Assembly: GCF_013407165.1 (NCBI RefSeq)
Contig: NZ_CP026994.1
Span: 558,001-622,000, forward strand
DNA: 64,000 nt
Reading direction: 5' to 3'
Origin: Nitrosopumilus oxyclinae
GTDB lineage: Archaea; Thermoproteota; Nitrososphaeria; Nitrososphaerales; Nitrosopumilaceae
Under the pieces are notes generated by a model. It had not been told where the DNA came from and did no database searches. It saw only the letters and a list, made by a program, of their open reading frames with translations. How positions within the stretch are numbered: position 1 is the stretch's first letter; every line of letters starts with the position of its first letter. Shown piece by piece: positions 36,058-45,330 of this stretch. The position numbers were made by a program, and so were the translations under genes.

Positions 36058-37131
36058 ATGAACAAGAATATCTTTGTTGTATTTTTCACTGTTTCAATAT
36101 TATTACTAGGTACAATATCCGGTCCACTTACTCTAATCCCTGCTGATGCATTGAAAGGACAAGGAGTTCCTTCTTCACAATATGGCTCTGCAACAAAAGG
36201 AATTGTCTGTGGTGATAGACTGTGCTCTGAAGTTGAACCTGAAGAAAAGAAAGCAGAACCAAAAACAACACCAAAAGTTGAACCTAAAGTAGAAAAGAAA
36301 GCAGAACCAAAAGCAGAAAAAAAGGAACAAGTTAAAACAGAAAAGAAAGAATCTGAAAAAAAGAAATTAGATGACAAGGCATCATCTGAACAAGCAAGAT
36401 ATGATGAAACATCATTACCTCCAAGAACAATTAAAACTGGAACTATAACGTCTATACAAGATCCAGGCCAAGGACATGAAAATCACCAATTAGCATTAAT
36501 CCTTCCACCATCAGAAAAAGTATATCGTGGATTGTTTACATTTACTTCCTCTGAAGATGTACAACTAGTAGCACTTCATGGACCGTTAAAAGAAGGTGAA
36601 GATAAAGGCCAAGCAATTTGGTCTCCTGATGGAAAAACAAAATATGCCCTAACATTTGTCCCATTAAATGCCAAAGCAGGAACTTGGCAATTTGCTGGAA
36701 ATGCTTTAGCAGTACATACTATGAATGAAGATCCATTTACTGTTTCATATTCAGTTGCATATAGGGAGAGAACTCTTTCTGATACTGTAAAAAGTGAAAC
36801 CATCACATCTGTGCAAGATCCAGGCCAGGGACATGAAAATCACCAATTAGCAATTATTTTACCTCCTAGAACTTATGCATATTTTGGAACATTGGGATTC
36901 TCAGCATCTGAAGATGTACAACTAGTAGCACTTCATGGTCCATTACAACCTGGACAAGGTGCACATGGTCAAGCAATTTGGTCTCCTGATGGAATAAAAA
37001 AATATGCCCTAACATTTGTCGATAAAGAAACTGCAATGGGTACTTGGCAGTTTACCGGAAATGCGGTTGCATTACATACTATGAAAGATACCCCATTCAC
37101 TGTAAGTTATTCAATAGCAACAGGACAATGA
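36058..37131 (+). CDS. Secreted two-repeat protein with CGDRLC motif and Lys/Glu-rich linker
   Basis: A 357-residue exported protein. Signal peptide is 1 to about 33 (ends ADALK). A short segment with CGDRLCSE comes next, then a low-complexity Lys/Glu/Pro linker (about 65-115), then two copies of a beta-rich domain of about 105 residues. Each copy has TSxQDPGQGHENHQLA, LVALHGPL, a WSPDG turn, a TWQFxGNAxAxHTM strand and PFTVSYS. It is a paralogue of 39642-40664. Starts 32 bp after the S-layer stop, so it may be co-expressed. Likely an envelope component; the histidines of the GHENHQ motif could bind metal. Confidence 0.65.
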   Translation: MNKNIFVVFFTVSILLLGTISGPLTLIPADALKGQGVPSSQYGSATKGIVCGDRLCSEVEPEEKKAEPKTTPKVEPKVEKKAEPKAEKKEQVKTEKKESEKKKLDDKASSEQARYDETSLPPRTIKTGTITSIQDPGQGHENHQLALILPPSEKVYRGLFTFTSSEDVQLVALHGPLKEGEDKGQAIWSPDGKTKYALTFVPLNAKAGTWQFAGNALAVHTMNEDPFTVSYSVAYRERTLSDTVKSETITSVQDPGQGHENHQLAIILPPRTYAYFGTLGFSASEDVQLVALHGPLQPGQGAHGQAIWSPDGIKKYALTFVDKETAMGTWQFTGNAVALHTMKDTPFTVSYSIATGQ

Positions 37132-37177
37132 GCCTATTTTGATAGCATTCTTTATTAATAATAAAATCTGAATTTAA

Positions 37178-38551
37178 TTGAAAACTATTACCATGAAGTT
37201 CCAATTCTTAATTCTAATCGCAGTTTCATTATCTGTACTACTTGTTTCACAAGTAGCTGAATCATCATATGCTGATGTTGTATCCCCATCAAAGCAAGTC
37301 AAAATAGGTATTGATAAATCAGAAGTTATTTGTAAAGCTCATCTAGTTAAAGTATACAGAATTAATGCAGATAGTATTGATTGCTTTACTCCTACAACTG
37401 CTGAAAAATTAATAAAATCTGGTATTGCAAAAGATATTCCTAAAGCAAAATTAGATGCAAAAAAATCCTTTAGACAAAATTCCCCTATTGGAACAATTAA
37501 TGGATTCGATACCGTAAAGAAATTTGGTTCTGAAGGAAAATTCACTTCTACACCTAGAACTGTAGAATATCTTTACGTCTTTGAAGCATGTGCAAATGAG
37601 AAAACAGTTCGTGTTCCAGAAGTACTTGTTACCTCTGATAGTGAGGCCAAAACAGTAAAACTCGCAAAAAAAATTCAGGCTAACACTTGCTTTACAAGCT
37701 CCGCATCCATCAAGGCAATTGATCCAAAGTCCATTTCAGGTGTATTGACTAACAAAGGAATAATCACCGATAAATTAACAGAATTAGAAAATAACGTTTC
37801 TCAACTACAAGGAAAATTATCTGTATTGAAAAAGAGTTTCTCTGATGTAATTCCAAAAGATTCTACTCCACTTACTGCTGACTCTAAAGTTATGATATCT
37901 ACCACTGGTGATGAAATTGTTAAACTACGAGCCGAATTGAATCTTGCAAAAGGAGAACTTAACAAATATCTATTCACTCTGCATTCTCCACAATTACCTG
38001 CATCTCAATTTGCAAAGCAAAAATTGGCCTTTACTGGAACTCCACTTGAAGGAACATCTGCAAAAATTCTAACTGTATCAAAACAAACCCTTGGAAATAC
38101 TGACACTCCTGATACCGTAACTGGTGTGAAATTATACAATGTAGTTTTTGAGGCATGTTCAGGAAATGATGTTCTACGAGCTCCTGAAGTTAGAATATCC
38201 TCTGACAATGAAGAAAAAACAATAAAAATTGCTGAAAGGATAATTGCCAATTCATGTCAAATGTCTGCCGGTAAAATTAACGCACTAGATGCAAATTCAA
38301 TTACATTAGAAATTGCAAACAGAGCAGATGTTTCTGCTAAGATTATTCAACTTGAATCAAACATTGGAATGCTTTTAGATGAACAGGTTCAATATCAAAA
38401 AGAACTAAACAAACTTGTTGTATTGAGTGTAAAACCTGCCAATTATGAAGAAAAAGTTACTGAATTATCTAGTAAGATAATTGACTTGAGAAACCAGATG
38501 AGGGATTTAAAATTTCAATTATATGGTAATTTGTATGAAGTATACAAATGA
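37178..38551 (+). CDS. Secreted two-repeat cysteine/coiled-coil envelope protein (family A)
   Basis: A 457-residue third full-length member of the family seen at 10858 and 12221, some 24 kb away. Signal peptide is 1 to about 32 (ends SSYADV). The N-terminal domain KSEVICKAHLVKV ... CFTPTTAEKL follows, then two repeats: VFEACANEKTVRVPEV ... ANTC and VFEACSGNDVLRAPEV ... ANSC, each with a coiled coil (about 195-270 and 385-457). Start may be TTG 37178 or ATG 37193; both keep the signal peptide. Its place beside the S-layer gene supports a role in the envelope. Confidence 0.65.
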   Translation: MKTITMKFQFLILIAVSLSVLLVSQVAESSYADVVSPSKQVKIGIDKSEVICKAHLVKVYRINADSIDCFTPTTAEKLIKSGIAKDIPKAKLDAKKSFRQNSPIGTINGFDTVKKFGSEGKFTSTPRTVEYLYVFEACANEKTVRVPEVLVTSDSEAKTVKLAKKIQANTCFTSSASIKAIDPKSISGVLTNKGIITDKLTELENNVSQLQGKLSVLKKSFSDVIPKDSTPLTADSKVMISTTGDEIVKLRAELNLAKGELNKYLFTLHSPQLPASQFAKQKLAFTGTPLEGTSAKILTVSKQTLGNTDTPDTVTGVKLYNVVFEACSGNDVLRAPEVRISSDNEEKTIKIAERIIANSCQMSAGKINALDANSITLEIANRADVSAKIIQLESNIGMLLDEQVQYQKELNKLVVLSVKPANYEEKVTELSSKIIDLRNQMRDLKFQLYGNLYEVYK

Positions 38552-38609
38552 TAACTAGTAAAAACTATACAACTAATTCTATGAATAAAAATATTGTATT
38601 TTTATTTAA

Positions 38610-39506
38610 TTAATTTTGATCTATTTTTAGAAAACCTCTGCTTGATTTCCATATTGCATCCTCTTCTGTAAATTGCTTGTTGCATTTTAAACAAATAAAA
38701 TCACATCCAATTTCTGTAAATTTATTCTCACATGTATTACAAACATAATGATTTTTAATTTTTCTATAATCTACTCCTATCGCATTTAATTCTTTTTTAC
38801 AGTTTGGACATTTGTCATTAATAAAAGCAGTCTCTTCTTCGATATTTCCACATGGATAATGTTCGATTAAATCAATTTGATTAAAATCTGATTTTTTACA
38901 TTGTGGACAATGAAAGAGATGTCCTGTTTTAATTGAATTACAATGTGGACAAAATACCTCTTTGATGTCATCAATTTGTTTTATTTTTTTATCTGAAATC
39001 CATTTTTCAGTATACTTTCCAAGTTCCTCTATACTAATATCTAATTTATCTGATAACCATGCCTCGCTTAGTCTATTGGATGTTTTTAGTAATTCTGTAA
39101 TGTCTTCCTTATTGGAGGTTGAATCATTTTCTAATTCTAAAATTGCTAGCACGTTTCTTAACATGTCTAATCTTATCGGTTTTGAAAGAATTTCATATGC
39201 TCCTTCGTTGATTAATTTTGAAATTACATCTGAGTCTTTTTCTAATGCAGTCATGATGATGATTTCTCCATCGGTATCTAATTCTAACAATCTACTGAGA
39301 ATCGATATCCCTGAACTGTCTTTAATATCATAATCCATGAATACTATTGGATGAATTCCATCCACTGCTAATTCTTGAAATTTTTTTAATCCTGCATCCG
39401 CATTATTTTCTAAATAATTTTCATTTTGTCCAAGTTTTTCTAAAAATTCTTTAATTCGTATTAAAATACTTTCAGAATCATCAATAACTAAAATCGGTCT
39501 TGCCAT
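38610..39506 (-). CDS. Response regulator with TackOD1 zinc output domain
   Basis: A 298-residue protein. REC domain is residues 1 to about 120: acidic pair D9/D10, likely phospho-acceptor D58 (VFMDYD), Thr in IIMTA and Lys in LSKPI. A helical linker (about 125-180) follows. The C-terminal part (about 185-298) has five CxxC-type pairs (CPHC, CPQC, CPNC, CNTC, CLKC) plus HYPCG and GVDYRKI, which fit the thaumarchaeal output domain TackOD1, a zinc-binding domain. It is a phosphorylation-controlled regulator whose output target is unknown. No histidine kinase is adjacent; it is divergent from the secreted protein gene at 39642. Confidence 0.8.
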   Translation of the reverse strand: MARPILVIDDSESILIRIKEFLEKLGQNENYLENNADAGLKKFQELAVDGIHPIVFMDYDIKDSSGISILSRLLELDTDGEIIIMTALEKDSDVISKLINEGAYEILSKPIRLDMLRNVLAILELENDSTSNKEDITELLKTSNRLSEAWLSDKLDISIEELGKYTEKWISDKKIKQIDDIKEVFCPHCNSIKTGHLFHCPQCKKSDFNQIDLIEHYPCGNIEEETAFINDKCPNCKKELNAIGVDYRKIKNHYVCNTCENKFTEIGCDFICLKCNKQFTEEDAIWKSSRGFLKIDQN

Positions 39507-39641
39507 TTATTGAGCTTATGTTGACTGTTTTTTATATGTGCATTATTTTTTTAAATAACCTAATTATTCATTGTTCTGTTGAATCTTAAGTTGGCCTAAT
39601 TTTGATATTGTTTATAATGTCCCTCAGTATTATGGTCATTA

Positions 39642-40664
39642 ATGACAAAAACAATTCTAGCTATTTTTGCAGTTGCTGTTCTTTTAACAGGAACTATTGC
39701 AGGATCTGCTGGCTTTATTCAATCTGCTGATGCTCTAAAGAGTAAAGGCACATCTTCATCTATAATCAACTCAAACAAAGTTTGTGGTGACAGACTTTGC
39801 TCAGAACCTGCAAAAGAGGTTCCTACTGAGAAAAAGAAGAAAGAAGAAGTAAAGACAGAAAAGAAAACAGAATCTGCCGAAAAAGCTAAAGAAGTTCCAA
39901 AAAAAGACGCTAAATCTGAAACAATGGAAGCAGCTAAAGCAGTTGCAACTCTCAAAGTCCCAAAGACTGTTACTGGTGTTTTAACATCTGAACAAGACCC
40001 AGCACAAGGACACGAGAATCATCAACTAGCTATCGTTTTGCCTCCTTCTGATAAAGTATATCGTGGATATCTAACATATGCTGCATCTGAGAATGTTCAA
40101 CTTGTAGCATTACATGGTCCATTAAAAGACAGTAATGTTAAAGGACAAAAAGTTTGGAGTACTGATGGAAAAACAAAGTTTGGTTTAACATTTGTAGATA
40201 AAGAAACTTCTGCAGGTGTATGGCAATTCTCAGGAAATGCTATTGCAATTCACACAACAAATACTGAACCATTCACTGTAAGCTATTCTGTAACCTATAC
40301 TGAACACATTCCAGATGGTGAGAAAGTTATTAGAAAAACTATAACTTCTCAACAAGATCCTGGAGTCGGGCATGAGACACATCAACTAGCTCTATTGCTA
40401 CCTCCAAGAGACCAAGCATATTCTGGACATCTCACATGGGATGCATCAGAACCAGTACAACTTGTAACATTGATTGGCCCACTAACTAAAGGTGAGGTAA
40501 CAGGTTTGCCAAGTTGGACTGCAGATGGTGAAACATACTATGCACTATCTTTGGTCCCAACAAAATCAGCTGGCTCTACACAATTCTCAGGTAATGCTTT
40601 CGGACTTCATACAATGAACTCAGAACCATTCACTGTAAGCTACTCTCTAGTACTTACAAAATAA
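39642..40664 (+). CDS. Secreted two-repeat protein with CGDRLC motif and Lys/Glu-rich linker
   Basis: A 340-residue paralogue of 36058-37131: signal peptide (1 to about 31, ends ADALK), VCGDRLCSE, a Lys/Glu-rich linker (about 60-105), and two repeats with TSEQDPAQGHENHQLA and TSQQDPGVGHETHQLA, the HGPL or IGPL step, and PFTVSYS ends. Shared features make it clear the two arose by duplication, with the gene at 37178 and a response regulator now in between. Its promoter is in the 135-bp divergent region with the REC-TackOD1 gene. Confidence 0.65.
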   Translation: MTKTILAIFAVAVLLTGTIAGSAGFIQSADALKSKGTSSSIINSNKVCGDRLCSEPAKEVPTEKKKKEEVKTEKKTESAEKAKEVPKKDAKSETMEAAKAVATLKVPKTVTGVLTSEQDPAQGHENHQLAIVLPPSDKVYRGYLTYAASENVQLVALHGPLKDSNVKGQKVWSTDGKTKFGLTFVDKETSAGVWQFSGNAIAIHTTNTEPFTVSYSVTYTEHIPDGEKVIRKTITSQQDPGVGHETHQLALLLPPRDQAYSGHLTWDASEPVQLVTLIGPLTKGEVTGLPSWTADGETYYALSLVPTKSAGSTQFSGNAFGLHTMNSEPFTVSYSLVLTK

Positions 40665-40667
40665 TCT

Positions 40668-40683
40668 TTTTTTATTTTTTTTA
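40668..40683 (+). terminator. Oligo-T terminator
   Basis: A run of T broken by one A follows the stop of the secreted protein gene, in the 58-bp gap before the convergent HD/GNAT gene. Confidence 0.4.
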
Positions 40684-40722
40684 AAAACTAAAACATTGTT
40701 TTAGTTGGGCTCTACCTTCAAT

Positions 40723-42042
40723 TCAAAGAGTGACTCTATAGTAATCTAATCTTTCAGGGTTTAACTTTTGAACAAATTCTATCTTATCTTCACGATTGAT
40801 TCTATTTTGAATCACTTCGCGTAATTGCAATCCGGTCAAATAAGCATATTTTCTTTTTTTAGTTTCTTTTCTAAACAATTCCCGCATGTCTGGTCCTCCG
40901 CTATGTCCCCAATATCCTGCCTTGATGGCCAAAGGTTCTAAGAAAATTGTATTTTGTTTTCCATAATTTTCGTCATTAATTTTATTTGAGAGTGAATATC
41001 TCTCAAGAGGTCCACCTTTTGCAAATCCTATTACCTCTCCAGATTCAGTTCCCAATCGTAGTGTAACTAGAATAGTTTCAGGGTCCTCTAAGGATTCAAA
41101 GAAAGTGCCTTTTTTGAATTGCAAAGGATCTGGCAACTCATCAAATATGTCAAAGAGCATTTCTGCAAATCTACGATCAGAAATCTTCTTCTCTATGACT
41201 GGAATTAATTGCAGTTCTCCATTTGAAATTGATTTCTTTATTTCTAATTCTTTTTCTCGTAACTTGATAAAACTTGAATAGTTTTCTTGAAATCTGTGTT
41301 GCATTGATTTTGGTAAAGATTTCAAAACTTTACTACTCATTTCATTTTCTTCATTTAGTAATGTCTCAAAATATGTTATACTGCGCTGTACTATTTGCTC
41401 AGGTTCCCATCCTAGTGAATGAGAATTCTTCTTTGCCAACTCCATCGCATCCAAAAAATCTCCTAAAGCATATGCCCCTATTCTATCTGTAATTGACAAA
41501 AACCATCCTAAATTAGAATAATGATTTTGTTTTTGTTTTTCCTTGGAATATTTTGATTTTGTATAATGTTTAGCAATCATAGGTTCTATTTCCTTTTGTT
41601 TTATTTTCCAAGGATGAGATGTACGTAGAATCAATGCTGCAACTAAATTAACATCTACATCTATTTTCTTCAATAAATTTTGAAGTTTAGGATCTGATGT
41701 TACAAAATTGGATGCCACAATCTCTTCTGGTTTGTCTTCTGTTTTGTCAGGTTCATAATCATGGAATAATGCAGCAACAAATAGATGCTTAAAATCATCT
41801 TGTGAAATTATTTTTTTAAATTCTTCACCACGAGCTGCTAGTAGTGTATTATGAACCACAACAAGATTGTGACTAATATTGTGGTATCCATAGTAATCTT
41901 TGTTTAGATTTTGTTTATTAAAATCATCCAAGCTGTAATGCATTATTTCTAAATATATCGAGTCATCTAAATTCTCATTTTTTAATAAATCCATTATGAT
42001 GTCTTGTAGTTCTGCAATGGATGGAATTTTGGTACTGGACAA
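40723..42042 (-). CDS. HD-domain phosphohydrolase fused to GNAT-like domain
   Basis: A 439-residue protein. N-terminal HD domain (about 30-230) has His54/His58 (YHNISHN) and His94-Asp95 (ALFHDYE), with a later Asp (SITDRIGAYALGD), a metal site of the kind found in HD phosphohydrolases and cyclic-nucleotide phosphodiesterases. The C-terminal part (about 320-439) resembles an acetyltransferase fold: EVIGFAKGGPLE, a conserved GYWGHSGGPDMRELF acyl-CoA-like loop, and a final helix and strand. It starts 13 bp after the stop of the class III cyclase, so it may degrade that cyclase's product. GNAT assignment is tentative. Confidence 0.65.
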   Translation of the reverse strand: MSSTKIPSIAELQDIIMDLLKNENLDDSIYLEIMHYSLDDFNKQNLNKDYYGYHNISHNLVVVHNTLLAARGEEFKKIISQDDFKHLFVAALFHDYEPDKTEDKPEEIVASNFVTSDPKLQNLLKKIDVDVNLVAALILRTSHPWKIKQKEIEPMIAKHYTKSKYSKEKQKQNHYSNLGWFLSITDRIGAYALGDFLDAMELAKKNSHSLGWEPEQIVQRSITYFETLLNEENEMSSKVLKSLPKSMQHRFQENYSSFIKLREKELEIKKSISNGELQLIPVIEKKISDRRFAEMLFDIFDELPDPLQFKKGTFFESLEDPETILVTLRLGTESGEVIGFAKGGPLERYSLSNKINDENYGKQNTIFLEPLAIKAGYWGHSGGPDMRELFRKETKKRKYAYLTGLQLREVIQNRINREDKIEFVQKLNPERLDYYRVTL

Positions 42043-42055
42043 TACTTGATGTACT

Positions 42056-42856
42056 CTATTTTCCTATATAGGCATAGACTGGATAGATATGTCCAGTAAT
42101 TTTATTTGTATAATTCCATTCATCGTTATCCCATTGCATTTTTTCAAAATATTCTTGAATGGGTGGGGATAATTTTGCATACACATCTCCACCAATCAAT
42201 ATTTGATCCGCATGAGCACGTCCTTGAATTTTTGCAGCAATATTCATTGATTGACCTAAAAGATCAATGTGGGATTCTTTTTCATTATTACCATAACGAA
42301 TTATTGTGTTTTCCCCGTAATCGAGACCAATCTTTATTTTTAAATCAGGATAATCATATTGTTTTAAAATTGGATTTATGCCCATTTCGAGTACTTTGAT
42401 CATTGATTCTGCACAACTCACAGCACTATCTTGATCATTTTCACTAAAATAACCAATAACCGCATCTCCAACAAATTTTAGAATGTATCCTCCATGGCGT
42501 TGAATCACATAAGCCATCTCTTGAGCAAAAGAACTAACTATTGCTGTTAGTTGCTTTTGGGGAAGATCTAAAATCATCTGTGTTGAACCAACAAGATCAA
42601 CATACATTACAATCATGGGAATGCGTGAAAATACATTCTCTCTTAGATAGTTATCTGAATTATTCGTCACATCAGAGTATTGGAAATCTTGATGTAATGC
42701 ACCGTATACTCTTTTTTGAACTTCTTTAATGTGTTCATCAAAATCCACAATGTGGGATTTTTTTTCTTCAGTGATGATGTCTAGAATATTTTTATTTTGA
42801 GAAAGAATATTCTCTATGCCTTTTTTTGCTATTTCTTTATTGGAATTATCTTTCAT
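42056..42856 (-). CDS. Class III nucleotide cyclase-domain protein (soluble)
   Basis: A 266-residue paralogue of 27585-28403, with the same length N-terminal region and a cyclase domain. Metal aspartates are D87 (YVDLVGST) and D131 (KFVGDAV); base-recognition Lys is K127; the transition-state Asn is kept (SMNIAAK) while the Arg is Lys. No membrane segment. It sits between a 147-residue helical protein and the HD/GNAT gene, all on the minus strand with 13- and 53-bp gaps, pointing to an operon. Product is probably cAMP, but cGMP cannot be excluded. Confidence 0.82.
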   Translation of the reverse strand: MKDNSNKEIAKKGIENILSQNKNILDIITEEKKSHIVDFDEHIKEVQKRVYGALHQDFQYSDVTNNSDNYLRENVFSRIPMIVMYVDLVGSTQMILDLPQKQLTAIVSSFAQEMAYVIQRHGGYILKFVGDAVIGYFSENDQDSAVSCAESMIKVLEMGINPILKQYDYPDLKIKIGLDYGENTIIRYGNNEKESHIDLLGQSMNIAAKIQGRAHADQILIGGDVYAKLSPPIQEYFEKMQWDNDEWNYTNKITGHIYPVYAYIGK

Positions 42857-42909
42857 TGTATACTATGGTTATGCATTCTTTTAAGATATTTGAACTATGT
42901 GGAGTTTTT

Positions 42910-43353
42910 TCATTCTTTATTTTTATTCGATGACTCATTAATCTTAGACAAAGTCTTTGCATATGATTCCATCATGGTATGGATAAAACTATCAAAAGAC
43001 TTTACTGCAGAAACTCTCATTTTAAAATATTCATCCCAATATTTTGTGTTCATATCTATTAGATTCAAATAACTTTTCTTTATTGATTCTGAATTTTCTT
43101 TGATCTGTTTCAATATTTTAGGATCGATGTTTAGTTTATCAAAAAACTCCTTTTCAGAAATATAACACGTTCCAAACATGTCATCAAACAAATGAAGATA
43201 TTGAGTATACAGATTTGAATTATTTTGAAATATTGATGGTGCTTGAGCCTCTAATTTTTTAATTATTTCTGAAGTGTCTGTTTTTAGCACATCGCACAAT
43301 GATATTGGTTCGTCTTCTTTAGTTTCATTGTTTTGAATGGGCTCTTCTACCAT
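42910..43353 (-). CDS. Helical protein (147 aa) upstream of cyclase
   Basis: A soluble, mostly alpha-helical acidic-start protein. The N-terminal 35 residues are acidic and probably disordered. The C-terminal helix (WDEYFKMRVSAVKSFDSFI ... YAKTLSKINES) is long and amphipathic, similar in character to phasin-like or PhaE-type helices, but without enough signature to name it. First gene of the putative cyclase operon. It could be a regulator or partner of the cyclase. Confidence 0.45.
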   Translation of the reverse strand: MVEEPIQNNETKEDEPISLCDVLKTDTSEIIKKLEAQAPSIFQNNSNLYTQYLHLFDDMFGTCYISEKEFFDKLNIDPKILKQIKENSESIKKSYLNLIDMNTKYWDEYFKMRVSAVKSFDSFIHTMMESYAKTLSKINESSNKNKE

Positions 43354-43552
43354 GACACAAGTACGATGATATGGAATTTAACTTATTTCCCAAATTTTTA
43401 GGTAAACCCTGTTAGAAAATTACTGTAATGTTATCTGAGTATTTTTTAGATTCTAGTTTACTGAATCCAGGTCAAATATTGTACTAGAGGTTTAATTATT
43501 TTTAGTATAATTCGGATTGGTTTATCTTATGTATGATATGTAATTTAGTAGA

Positions 43553-45163
43553 ATGTCATTTGAGGCAATTTTATTTATTGCAGTGTTAGTTATTGCATCA
43601 AAACTAGGGGGTGAACTGCTTCATAGAATTGGTCAACCTACAATTCTTGGAAATGTTATTGCAGGAATAATTGTAGGTCCTGCGGTTTTAGCTATAGTAC
43701 AGCCAATTGAAGCCATAGAACTTTTTGTCTCAATTGGTGTATTCTTTTTGTTTTTCTTAATTGGGCTTGAAGAGATTGATGTTGCTGGATTATTCAAGGT
43801 AATGAAAGGAAAAATATTTGCAGGGGCAGCAGTGGCATTTTTGATACCCTTTCTAATCGCAGGTATTTTTGGCCTTGCAATTGATTTTAATTTTATTCAA
43901 TCTTTTGCCATAGCCAGTGTTATTGCAGCATCAAGTTTGGGAGTTACGGCCAAGGTTCTCAGTGATATTGGGAAATTAAAATCAACTATTGGTCTTGAAA
44001 TTTTTACAGTTACTGCTATTGTAGAATTTATTGCAATTATCTTTGTCAGTGTATTTATTCAGATAGATGCAAGTTCTGATTCGCCACAAATTTCTGAAAT
44101 GTTGTGGCTATTTGTAAAAATGATTGTTTTCTTTGGTGTTGCTGCACTTCTTTCAGTATATGGATTGCCACAATTTTTCAGGTTTATCAAAAACCATCTT
44201 CGTGTCAAAGAGGCGTATTTTGGCGTAGTGATAGGAATGATCCTTCTTGTTGCATATATTGCTGAAATCAGTGGTGTCCATGGTGCTATAGGTGCACTTC
44301 TCTTAGGAATTGCAGTATCTAGATTGGCAAGAGCTGAATATCAGGAAATTTCTAAAAATATCAATGCAGTAGGATATGGAATATTCATACCAATCTTCTT
44401 TGCAGGAATTGGTTTGCATTTTAGTTTGGCATTTTTGGATTTAGAATGGTGGATTATTGCCGTATTTATTGTAATCATGACGGGTGTCAAGTTTTTGAGT
44501 TCTTACATTGCAGTAAGGATTGCACATATGAGGCCTGCTGCAACTGTAGCTTATGGTGTAATGTCAAAAGGTGCAGTGGACTTGGCATTGATGCTGTCTT
44601 TGCTTCAAGCAGACATTATGGATAACAAACTATTTTCACTATTGGTTCTTGGTACTCTTATCACTATGATAATATCTAGTGTTGAGCTTCAACGCAAACT
44701 AAAGAAAATTACTCCGTTTAAGGTTGGAGATATAGAACTCGGACTAGTTCCAATTTTCTTTAGAAGGGTAGTGTCCGATACTCCTGCAATTGCAGTAATT
44801 AATACAGCATATTCAAAAACAACTCCTGAAATAATGATCAAAGAATTTTGTGAAAAAAATACTTTAACAAAAAATCCTTTCCTTGTTTTTGATAAAGACG
44901 ACAAATTAGTTGGTCTTGTATCAAAACGAGAGATAGACAAATCTCAGAAAAATACCCGTGATCTTACCACAATTGGAGATGTAATGTATGAAAAATTTCA
45001 TACGACCTTACCTGATCACTATCTTTACTCTGTAATTCAAAAAATGAATTCTCATCCATTTGACATGATACCTGTAATGGACCCTGAAAATCCTGGCAAA
45101 GTATTAGGTATAGTTACATCTGAAGCAATAATGAATTTGTTAATCGAAACAGAAAAAGCTTAA
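43553..45163 (+). CDS. Kef-type (CPA2) cation:proton antiporter with CBS domains
   Basis: A 536-residue membrane exchanger with about 12 membrane segments (1 to about 385), including GELLHRIGQPTILGNVIAG near the start and the GVHGAIGALLLGIA helix. A C-terminal cytoplasmic CBS pair (about 410-530: VFDKDDKLVGLVSKREID and VMDPENPGKVLGIVTSE) probably senses adenine nucleotides. It should exchange Na+ or K+ for protons. The antiporter at the window start lacks CBS domains, so the two are likely differently regulated. Monocistronic, with A/T-rich upstream region. Confidence 0.9.
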   Translation: MSFEAILFIAVLVIASKLGGELLHRIGQPTILGNVIAGIIVGPAVLAIVQPIEAIELFVSIGVFFLFFLIGLEEIDVAGLFKVMKGKIFAGAAVAFLIPFLIAGIFGLAIDFNFIQSFAIASVIAASSLGVTAKVLSDIGKLKSTIGLEIFTVTAIVEFIAIIFVSVFIQIDASSDSPQISEMLWLFVKMIVFFGVAALLSVYGLPQFFRFIKNHLRVKEAYFGVVIGMILLVAYIAEISGVHGAIGALLLGIAVSRLARAEYQEISKNINAVGYGIFIPIFFAGIGLHFSLAFLDLEWWIIAVFIVIMTGVKFLSSYIAVRIAHMRPAATVAYGVMSKGAVDLALMLSLLQADIMDNKLFSLLVLGTLITMIISSVELQRKLKKITPFKVGDIELGLVPIFFRRVVSDTPAIAVINTAYSKTTPEIMIKEFCEKNTLTKNPFLVFDKDDKLVGLVSKREIDKSQKNTRDLTTIGDVMYEKFHTTLPDHYLYSVIQKMNSHPFDMIPVMDPENPGKVLGIVTSEAIMNLLIETEKA

Positions 45164-45330
45164 ACCTAGAATTCATTTTTGAAAGTGTTTCAAAAAATAT
45201 CTGTTAATTGAATGGTGTGTGCGTAGCAAGGAACAAAATAATCTTCTAATTTGTTGGTTTTTTGATATTTTCTAAAACAAAGTATGAATTCTACGTCTCT
45301 ATTAAATACAAAAACCACCTAATTCATTCT

